Part shown: positions 1 to 5,185 of the stretch, piece after piece | How the letters are laid out: each line of letters opens with the position of its first letter | Numbering within the stretch: position 1 is the stretch's first letter | Assembly: GCA_937892015.1 (NCBI GenBank) | Contig: CALAUY010000035.1 | Span: 1-11,980, forward strand | Direction of reading: 5' to 3' | DNA length: 11,980 nucleotides | DNA from: an uncultured Bacteroidales bacterium | GTDB lineage: Bacteria; Bacteroidota; Bacteroidia; Bacteroidales; Paludibacteraceae | Made by a program: the position numbers and the translations under genes | Notes under the pieces: generated by a model | Told to the model about the DNA's origin: nothing | The model's database searches: none | The model's input: the letters and a program-made list of their open reading frames with translations, nothing else

Positions 1-206
1 CAAGACACAATAGGAGTCGAAGGCTGGCATCTTTCTATCTGTATTCTACCTCTCTTTGCCTCTTTGTTCCACAAGCTTACTTCTCGCTGTCAGTCCGAAG
101 GCTACGGAAAAAGTTTCCGAAGCGGACGGAAAAATGTCCATCTCCCATTCAGCATTCCTGCGGATGGCATACTAAATATTTTTGCAGCAAGTTTTGAAGG
201 AACAGA
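1..206. other. Gene-free stretch with a nested hairpin
   Basis: No plausible coding frame is seen in this stretch on either strand. It holds a nested inverted repeat at 93-127: an outer arm GTCCG (93-97) pairs with CGGAC (123-127), and inside it CGGAAA (105-110) pairs with TTTCCG (114-119) around a three-base loop. There is no clear T-tract after the structure, so it is not a convincing intrinsic terminator. It lies downstream of the minus-strand gene cluster and could be an RNA 3' end or part of the repeat-rich block that follows. Confidence 0.4.
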
Positions 207-462
207 CTAACTCCTAACCCAAATGCCAGAAATGCCTTTGTACAAAGGGGTTCTGAAGGGTTAGGAGTTGGCTGAACAGGTAACCAAGTCCTAACCAACT
301 GCTAACCCAACACCTTTCAGGCGGCTATCAGATTTATTGCTTTTGGGGTTGGGAGTTAGGTTAGGAGTGGGTTACTAGTTTGTTAGGAGTCTGGAGCACT
401 CCTCACCCATCTCAAACACCTGCCTACAATGGCCTTTCAGACCCTTCGGGTTAGGAGTTGGC
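207..462. repeat. Cluster of GTTAGGAGT-type repeats in both orientations
   Basis: A nine-base core GTTAGGAGT, or a close variant, occurs on the plus strand at 260-268, 348-356 (GTTGGGAGT), 360-368, 382-390 and 450-458. Its reverse complement (ACTCCTAAC or variants) occurs at 210-218, 287-295 and 298-306. Opposed copies build two large stem-loops. A perfect 12-bp arm at 209-220 pairs with 258-269 and encloses the palindrome CCTTTGTACAAAGG (235-248). An imperfect arm of about 30 bases at 280-310 pairs with 345-375. Spacings between like copies are often multiples of 11 (77, 11, 88, 22). No gene is seen here. The function is unknown; mobile-element ends, an RNA structure or a family of intergenic repeats are all possible. 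Confidence 0.75.
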
Positions 463-480
463 ACATAACTACGCATTTTT

Positions 481-546
481 TACTGGTAGGCCTAAGAGAT
501 TTTACTGCATGCCTATGAAAAAAATGCTGCATGCCTATGGAGAATA
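481..546. repeat. Three tandem 22-bp units (TACTGCATGCCTATG core)
   Basis: Three consecutive 22-bp units occupy 481-502, 503-524 and 525-546. The second and third share the 13-base block CTGCATGCCTATG (505-517 and 527-539), which contains the palindrome GCATGC. The first is a decayed version (TACTGGTAGGCCTA). Each unit ends with about seven unconserved, A-rich bases. This is too short and too degenerate for a CRISPR array. The minus strand reads through the units as a 33-codon frame (614-513), which I regard as chance. Confidence 0.75.
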
Positions 547-620
547 ATCTCTCTGCCAACGGCATTACGTTTCAACCTGGATGAGATTACGGATCTCAAG
601 CCTTCTATTTCCATACTTCT

Positions 621-698
621 TCATTGATTGCCTGTTATTACCTTCCAATGTCCATCTTTCTGCATTTACGTTTCTGTTCCTTGTTCTATTGTCTGGTG
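621..698 (-). promoter_or_regulatory. Second copy of the AlbA_2 gene leader, possible relic
   Basis: Bases 668-698 match 2632-2662, the leader just ahead of the AlbA_2-domain gene, at 28 of 31 positions. On the minus strand this copy is followed two bases later by an ATG (665-663) and a 14-codon frame that stops at 621. No protein resembling the AlbA_2 N-terminus follows. It could be a duplicated leader or promoter, the remnant of a lost paralogue, or a dispersed repeat. No Bacteroidota -7 element (TAnnTTTG) is evident upstream. Confidence 0.5.
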
Positions 699-719
699 AA
701 AATAAATTAGGAACGCTCG

Positions 720-736
720 GCTATTTTTTCAATAGC
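720..736. other. Small hairpin downstream of the last gene
   Basis: GCTATT (720-725) and AATAGC (731-736) form a perfect six-base stem around a five-base loop, about 50 bases past the stop codon of the small membrane protein gene. It might help to end the minus-strand transcript, but the T-run is in the loop rather than after the stem, so it is not a standard terminator. Confidence 0.3.
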
Positions 737-784
737 AAAGAACTGTCCTCAGTAATTTATATTTTATCATGCGAATCAATCACA

Positions 785-1045
785 CTAAAACGGAATCACG
801 CTATTCCCGGTCTCTTCATCCACAAGGATATAGTGCTTTACTCCTTCTTCCTTGTGCCCATTTAGATAAAGGTATTGTGCCTTAGCCTTGTCATGAGAAA
901 TGCTTTTGTAAGTCACTTCCCATTTTGGCCCATCGTTAGAGGATATTACCGCATACACCACATACTTGGGCATAGCGCAATACAAAGCAATGCCTCCTGC
1001 TATTATCAGCACAGCGAAAACGATTATATAGACTTTCTTTTTCAT
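785..1045 (-). CDS. Small single-pass membrane protein, function unknown
   Basis: This 86-residue protein is not recognised. A hydrophobic helix spans about residues 4-25 after the basic start MKKK, so it is probably anchored in the inner membrane (or has a signal peptide) with a polar tail of about 60 residues outside. The tail is mixed charged and aromatic, with no cysteine pair or catalytic motif that I can see. Its ATG overlaps the stop of the AlbA_2 gene as ATGA (1042-1045), so the two are almost certainly co-translated and may act together. Base composition looks more AT-rich than in the metabolic genes upstream. A real gene is likely because of the coupling and the clean TM segment. 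Confidence 0.7.
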   Translation of the reverse strand: MKKKVYIIVFAVLIIAGGIALYCAMPKYVVYAVISSNDGPKWEVTYKSISHDKAKAQYLYLNGHKEEGVKHYILVDEETGNSVIPF

Positions 1046-2622
1046 CTCACCTTTCTGTACTTCTGGTTCTTACTGTTGGGCTTCTCTGGCTCCGTCATTC
1101 CGAGAAAGCCCTTTTGAACCAAAGGCTTTATTTGGTTTGCTATGTTTGTTGAGTTGTAAGAATATCCAATATGTTCAAGGATTTCCCTTGCACTTCTGGG
1201 AATGCTACAGAATTGAATAACATTCTTTTGAGCACCACTAAGTGACTTATAAGAAACGTGTTGCGTCTCTATCGCATCATCTCTGTCATCTCTGTCTCTT
1301 TTAAGACCTTGACTATTTTTCAAATCATTGTTCCCCAACACTTTATCTCTGTCTTCTCTGTCCCTTCCAACTCTGTTATCTCTATCATTTTCTCCCACGT
1401 CCCTACGCTCCACCGTCACCACAAACTCCTTCAGCATCTCATCGTTCTCAAACTTGATGTCTGGCGTGAACTTCAAAGCTCTGGTGATGCCGCTTCCTGC
1501 ACCAGTATAGGGCAGCAAATTGATACCGTGATTGAACAGCAACTTGTTTCTTGGCACAGAAACTCCATGCTTGATGCTCTCCATGCTCACCTCCTCAGGC
1601 AACAGTCCGGGGCTGTGAATCTCAATTCGATTGTCAAAGATGAATACACGCAGCGGAGCCTCGATCACATACGAGCGGTGCAGGATGCCATTGGTAACAA
1701 TCTCTGAAAGACTGGCCAGCGACACCTCCAACTCTCCCTGACTGTTGAAATCCGTCTCCACCTGTTTCCGTCGGAGATTCCTGGTCAGGAACGAGATGAT
1801 ATAGTTGTACAGGTGTACGGCATTGCCATCAGCCTCACTCCCGCTCTTGTCTCGGAACTCTGTACCACCAATGCTGTTGCCCACAAAGCTGACACACCTC
1901 ACCGTGAATGCAGGCAACCATCGCTGTGGGTACCTGCCCATCAGCATCAGGGCAGCCACCGTCAAGGTACCGTCCTCCATCACCAGTCCGTTGTTCATCA
2001 GGACACCTTCTGGAGTCTGGCTGATGAGGTCAGCAATCTCCTTCATACTCCTATGTTTCAGTTCAGCCACAGACAACTGCTGTCGCTCAAAGTCGTTGCG
2101 GAACCGGCTCAACAAGTAGTCACGTACCGTATTTTCATCCAGGTCTTTTATGCTCGTTCCCTTCACGGGCATCGTGTCAGGATGCACCTGCCCATTCTCC
2201 ATCAGCATCGCAATCAGCTCCACGTTGTCGAACACCTTGCGCTTGTCGGCACCCTGCTTCACCCATACAATTCCCTTGCTGTCCCGATAGGGCTTATTCT
2301 TACCCTGTTTCACCGTAGCCACCACGATGATGCCGCCATCCATCTGCACATTCTCGATGTCAAGCAATATCTGCGGCACAACACCCTCTGAGGCTAAACT
2401 TCCCAACAGATTCGTCGTCTCCTGTACCTCCTGAAATGACAGCGGGTTAATGCGCCCCGTCTTGTCATCAATACCTACGACAATCATGCCGCCACGAGAG
2501 TTGCTCAGTGCCACCATCTCACAGCTCACGTCATACTTGTTCTCGCGAGTCACCCGCTCCTTAAACTGTACCCGTGTCTGTTCTGCCGTATCGTGCAATT
2601 TCAATATATCTTCTTTCGTCAT
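1042..2622 (-). CDS. AlbA_2 (Schlafen-like) / RecG-like ATP-binding-fold protein
   Basis: The 526-residue protein has the layout of proteins often misnamed 'ATP-dependent DNA helicase RecG-related'. Residues about 15-125 form an AlbA_2 (Schlafen AAA_4) domain, with QFKE near 19-22 and the glycine-rich SNSRGGMIVVGIDD at 40-53. Residues about 300-385 match the GHKL-like C-terminal ATP-binding region: EIVTNGILHRSY (307-318), DNRIEIHSPG (330-339) and GAGSGI (374-379). A highly charged Arg/Asp-repeat linker (407-449) then leads to a winged-helix-like end (about 460-526). No helicase motifs are present. Family members are suspected transcription regulators or nucleic-acid-binding defence proteins; no activity is shown here. 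The start ATG lies close to a conserved leader, and the gene overlaps the small membrane protein gene by ATGA. Confidence 0.88.
   Translation of the reverse strand: MTKEDILKLHDTAEQTRVQFKERVTRENKYDVSCEMVALSNSRGGMIVVGIDDKTGRINPLSFQEVQETTNLLGSLASEGVVPQILLDIENVQMDGGIIVVATVKQGKNKPYRDSKGIVWVKQGADKRKVFDNVELIAMLMENGQVHPDTMPVKGTSIKDLDENTVRDYLLSRFRNDFERQQLSVAELKHRSMKEIADLISQTPEGVLMNNGLVMEDGTLTVAALMLMGRYPQRWLPAFTVRCVSFVGNSIGGTEFRDKSGSEADGNAVHLYNYIISFLTRNLRRKQVETDFNSQGELEVSLASLSEIVTNGILHRSYVIEAPLRVFIFDNRIEIHSPGLLPEEVSMESIKHGVSVPRNKLLFNHGINLLPYTGAGSGITRALKFTPDIKFENDEMLKEFVVTVERRDVGENDRDNRVGRDREDRDKVLGNNDLKNSQGLKRDRDDRDDAIETQHVSYKSLSGAQKNVIQFCSIPRSAREILEHIGYSYNSTNIANQIKPLVQKGFLGMTEPEKPNSKNQKYRKVR
1276..1404 (-). 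repeat. Coding repeats for the Arg/Asp linker
   Basis: Within the AlbA_2 gene, repeated nine-base steps of the type ATCTCTGTC (plus strand, for example 1279-1287) encode an RD-rich linker with segments such as DRDNRVGRDREDRD and RDRDDRDD. Such repeats are prone to slippage, so linker length probably varies between strains. The reading frame is intact here. Confidence 0.7.
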
Positions 2623-2662
2623 ATTCTAATAACGTTTTTGTTCCTTGTTCTATTGTTTGATG
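2623..2662 (-). promoter_or_regulatory. Leader of the AlbA_2 gene
   Basis: This segment sits immediately upstream of the start codon. Part of it (2632-2662) is duplicated at 668-698. Another part, ATTCTAATAACGTTT (2623-2637), matches ATTCTATAACGTTT (11513-11526) in the leader of the transglutaminase gene with a one-base indel. No TAnnTTTG -7 box is visible in the 200 bases upstream, so the promoter itself is not located. The shared block may be a regulator site or an element of the 5' untranslated RNA. Confidence 0.45.
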
Positions 2663-2675
2663 TCAGCGGCCTGTC

Positions 2676-2708
2676 CCTGTGGCATCCCTGTGGCATCCTG
2701 TGGCATCC
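2676..2708. repeat. Triple CCTGTGGCATCC repeat
   Basis: CCTGTGGCATCC occurs three times at 2676-2687, 2687-2698 and 2697-2708, with start-to-start steps of 11 and 10 bases. It lies between the Fic and AlbA_2 genes, upstream of the AlbA_2 leader. Confidence 0.8.
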
Positions 2709-2724
2709 TAAATCATATTTGTCA

Positions 2725-2856
2725 GCCTTTAGCCTGCTTTCAGGCTCCTTTCACCCTGCTTCTAAGCTCCTTTCAAGCTTACTTATGAGTATGGCTACAA
2801 GCAGCTTAGAGTATGGCTAGGGTATGCTTAAAGTATGCCATCACTATGCTTAGAGT
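2725..2856. repeat. Six degenerate 22-bp units running into the Fic gene
   Basis: The stretch divides into six consecutive 22-bp units starting at 2725, 2747, 2769, 2791, 2813 and 2835. The last three carry GCTTAGAGT or GCTTAAAGT, and the first two carry CCTGCTT; the units drift gradually along the array. The block GCTTAGAGTATGG at 2804 recurs as variants at 2826 and 2848, exactly 22 bases apart. The first unit contains a perfect hairpin, AGCCTG (2731-2736) with CAGGCT (2741-2746). The Fic stop codon (2828-2830) lies inside unit five, so the last residues of Fic are encoded by the array. Confidence 0.65.
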
Positions 2857-3886
2857 ACGTCCTGTTCTTGTTGCCACCGTATGCCTCCAGATAGCCAAAC
2901 TCCGTAAGTTGGCGCAGGTATCGCTTGGCGGTGGTGGGATTGAAGCCAAAGTGACTGACGATGGCCTCTGTCGTAATCCGGTCTTTATCGTCCGCAAAAA
3001 CCAGAATATCGACCAGTTTCTCTGCCAAAGAGGGCTTTATCGACCATTTATCGACCATTTCCCGCTTCAAAACCTCTTTATCGGCCACTTTCTCTGTAGT
3101 CGAGGCAACAAACTGGTCGATATCAGTTTGCAGATGACGGCAATGAAGCCTGGTCATACAATCGACGAATATGCCAATCTCTTCTTTCTCACGAGCATCT
3201 ATCAGCGCCTGAATGTATTCCGCTTTATCCTCCTTCAACACCTTCGCCCCCAGCACGCCAAACTCCCATTGCAGCAGGTTCATCAGCAGCCGGCAGGTGC
3301 GCCCGTTGCCGTCCGCCCACGGATGAATCGTCACCAGTTCATAGTGCGCCCAGAAACTCAGTTCATAGACGGCAGCCGCATCAGCCGCATCGATGGCCTT
3401 GCGCCGCTTGTTTAATTCCTCGCAGAATGTCGCCAACTGCGATGGTACTTTCTGATACGCCATATACGACCTGCCGCCCGTACCCGCCGTCACGTTCAGT
3501 TTCCGCAGTTCGCCCTTTGCCGCAGAGAAATCGCCACCTATCGAGTGGTACTCGCTCCCTGTTCTGGCCATCACCTTCGATGCCAGCAGGATGAGCCAAT
3601 CCACTGTGATGGGTTCATGCCTGCGAATCCACTCCCGTCCGTAGTCGTAAGCCACCTTCAGGTCGAGGTTCATCATCTGCTCCATCATCGTGCGCTTGCT
3701 GCTGGTGATACCCTCGTCGAACAGCAGTTGCGCCTCCACCTCCGTCACCGTAGAGCCCTCAATGGCCGTAGAGTGCGTGATGATGGAGTACAGATAGAAC
3801 TTCTCGAAGTCTATCTGCTCCGATATCCCCAGCTCTTTATGTTGCCGGAGCAACCTCAACAATAAGTCCTTGTTCTCCTGTGTCAT
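2828..3886 (-). CDS. Fic family AMP-transferase with winged-helix tail
   Basis: The 352-residue protein is a class II Fic enzyme. The catalytic motif HPWADGNGRTCR (188-199) fits HPFx(D/E)GNGRxxR with Trp in place of Phe and Cys in place of the usual Gly; the catalytic His188 is present. The N-terminal inhibitory motif STAIEG (39-44) fits (S/T)xxxE(G/N), with Glu43 expected to block productive ATP binding until relieved. An N-terminal Fic_N-like helical part is followed by the Fic core (about 90-240) and a winged-helix-like end (about 280-345) that may bind DNA or a partner. Fic proteins of this layout transfer AMP to proteins; the target here is unknown. The gene starts 45 bases after the HAD stop without a visible promoter, so it may be the tail of that operon. 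Its 3' end merges with a 22-bp repeat array. Confidence 0.93.
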   Translation of the reverse strand: MTQENKDLLLRLLRQHKELGISEQIDFEKFYLYSIITHSTAIEGSTVTEVEAQLLFDEGITSSKRTMMEQMMNLDLKVAYDYGREWIRRHEPITVDWLILLASKVMARTGSEYHSIGGDFSAAKGELRKLNVTAGTGGRSYMAYQKVPSQLATFCEELNKRRKAIDAADAAAVYELSFWAHYELVTIHPWADGNGRTCRLLMNLLQWEFGVLGAKVLKEDKAEYIQALIDAREKEEIGIFVDCMTRLHCRHLQTDIDQFVASTTEKVADKEVLKREMVDKWSIKPSLAEKLVDILVFADDKDRITTEAIVSHFGFNPTTAKRYLRQLTEFGYLEAYGGNKNRTYSKHSDGIL

Positions 3887-3931
3887 ATCTCGTATTCTTT
3901 TATTTCATAACTTTCCCTCTTCTTTTTCCTC

Positions 3932-4642
3932 TTACAGGTGGTGGGGTTGTGGCGTTTGGAGGTACGTGTGTAGGGCGGGCATGTTGGGAAAAGTGATGTC
4001 GGCACCGGCAGCGAGGAGGTCGTGTTCCGTCAGAATGCCGGTATTGACGGCAGCAACAAAGAGTCCCGCTTGTTTGCCCGATAGTACGCCGAGCGGTGCA
4101 TTCTCTACCACGCAACACTCCTCTTTCCGCAAGTCGGGACAGGTTGCTCTCGCTTTCTCGTACGCAATCAGGTAGGGCTCAGGGTCGGGTTTGCCGTGCG
4201 TATAATCAAAAGCCGTAACCATCCGTTCGCGGGCAAAAATGCCCGGCAATTCTTCGTTCAGTTCATCGAGTAGCGAACGCATGCCCGAACCCGTTACGAG
4301 GAAAATCAGGGGCGATGCAGGGTGCTGCTTGAGCCAAAACAGCAAGTCGCGTATTCCATCGATGAGCGGTGCTTTGCCGTGAGAATAGAAGAGCGCACTT
4401 TTCTCTTTGTAGATAGGTTGCCACTCGTCGTCGGTGGCGTGTCGGCCATAACAGCGGACAAAACACTCGTCGATGACCGACTGCCCCGTTCGCCCCTCTT
4501 GCAGGTAACAGTCGCGTGCTGTAAAAGGCAGATGGTGCTTGCCCATCACAATCTCCCACGCCTCGGCATGCACGGGCATCGAGTTGAAAACGACCCCGTC
4601 CATATCGAAGAAAAACGCCTTAAATCCCCTCAAATCATTCAT
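3932..4642 (-). CDS. HAD-superfamily phosphatase / phosphoglucomutase-like
   Basis: Taking the ATG at 4642, the protein has 236 residues and all four HAD motifs: FFDMDGVVF (11-19; nucleophile Asp13 and acid/base Asp15), LVTGS (115-119), GKPDP with Lys151 (150-154), and VVENAPLGV with Glu180 (178-186). The helical segment after motif I is a C1 cap, as in the beta-phosphoglucomutase and sugar-phosphatase branch, so the likely substrate is a small phosphorylated sugar. The ATG at 4642 is preferred because only two bases separate it from the CYTH stop and it leaves the usual short lead before DxD; an in-frame ATG at 4657 would add five residues. It is co-transcribed with the CYTH gene. The exact substrate cannot be assigned. 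Confidence 0.88.
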   Translation of the reverse strand: MNDLRGFKAFFFDMDGVVFNSMPVHAEAWEIVMGKHHLPFTARDCYLQEGRTGQSVIDECFVRCYGRHATDDEWQPIYKEKSALFYSHGKAPLIDGIRDLLFWLKQHPASPLIFLVTGSGMRSLLDELNEELPGIFARERMVTAFDYTHGKPDPEPYLIAYEKARATCPDLRKEECCVVENAPLGVLSGKQAGLFVAAVNTGILTEHDLLAAGADITFPNMPALHTYLQTPQPHHL

Positions 4643-4644
4643 CT

Positions 4645-5133
4645 TCAGTCTTTCCATGTGTTGAACGGATGCGCAGAAATATACGAGTTGTAGTACCTTG
4701 GGTCGCCGGTCACCTCTTTGCCCAACCACTCCGGCACCGCGAAGAGGTACTCTTCCGTGGGCAACTCAATCTCGGCAAGTACGAGCCCGTTGTTGTCGCC
4801 GTGAAAGACGTCCACCTCCACGTTCAAGGGCGTTCCCTCGATGGGCACTATATAGCGCGTTTTCTCCACTCTGCCATCTCGGCAGAGCGCAAAAAGAGCA
4901 AGCGCATCCTCGGCAGAGATTGTACGTTCCCACTCAAACCGACTGACTCCATTGCCACGCCCTTTAATGGTTAGCACTCCCGTGTCGTCCCATAGTCGAA
5001 CACGCACAGTGCGAATGCCATCAGCGCAGAGATACCCTTGTTTGACCTCATGTTGCGCAGTGGCGAGTCGGCGATAAACATCGGAACGAACCAGATACTT
5101 GCGCTCTATTTCCACGTTGCCTTGATGCATCAT
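4645..5133 (-). CDS. CYTH-domain triphosphatase
   Basis: The 162-residue protein is one CYTH domain of the short bacterial type. The ExExK signature is EIERK (8-12). Further tunnel residues are visible: RVR (44-46), TIKG (55-58), FEWER (66-70), EVDV (106-109) and AEIEL (120-124). This family binds triphosphates with divalent metal in a beta-tunnel; several short bacterial members (clostridial and Nitrosomonas TTMs) hydrolyse inorganic tripolyphosphate, while others are class IV adenylyl cyclases. Size and the GDPRYYN end favour a triphosphatase, but this is inferred. Two consecutive ATGs (5133 and 5130) are possible starts. The gene is followed after two bases by the HAD gene and preceded by a 14-bp tandem-repeat spacer. 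Confidence 0.9.
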   Translation of the reverse strand: MMHQGNVEIERKYLVRSDVYRRLATAQHEVKQGYLCADGIRTVRVRLWDDTGVLTIKGRGNGVSRFEWERTISAEDALALFALCRDGRVEKTRYIVPIEGTPLNVEVDVFHGDNNGLVLAEIELPTEEYLFAVPEWLGKEVTGDPRYYNSYISAHPFNTWKD

Positions 5134-5140
5134 CTATTAT

Positions 5141-5182
5141 CTATTATCTATCAACTATTATCTATCAACTATTATCTATCAA
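5141..5182. repeat. Three exact 14-bp tandem units in an intergenic gap
   Basis: CTATTATCTATCAA is repeated exactly at 5141-5154, 5155-5168 and 5169-5182, with partial decayed units on both sides. It fills nearly the whole 52-base gap between the stop of the FAD/Fe-S dehydrogenase gene (5186) and the CYTH start (5133). The AT-rich units could vary in number and so alter the spacing and coupling of the two genes; no promoter box is recognised inside. Confidence 0.85.
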
Positions 5183-5185
5183 TTG

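Noticed and set aside
207..546. Possible CRISPR array
   Set aside because: Repeat cores are only 9-15 bases, occur in both orientations, and the gaps are irregular or only about seven bases; there are no cas genes nearby.
513..614. Minus-strand 33-codon frame over the 22-bp repeats
   Set aside because: It is short, has no upstream signal and reads through repeat units; kept only as part of the repeat description.
720..736. Intrinsic terminator for the minus-strand cluster
   Set aside because: The stem is six bases of mixed A/T with no T-tract after it on the minus strand; listed only as a hairpin.
581..865. Plus-strand frame of 94 codons with a hydrophobic product
   Set aside because: It overlaps the 3' end of the small membrane protein gene and the duplicated leader; hydrophobicity comes from T-rich DNA and no start signal is visible.
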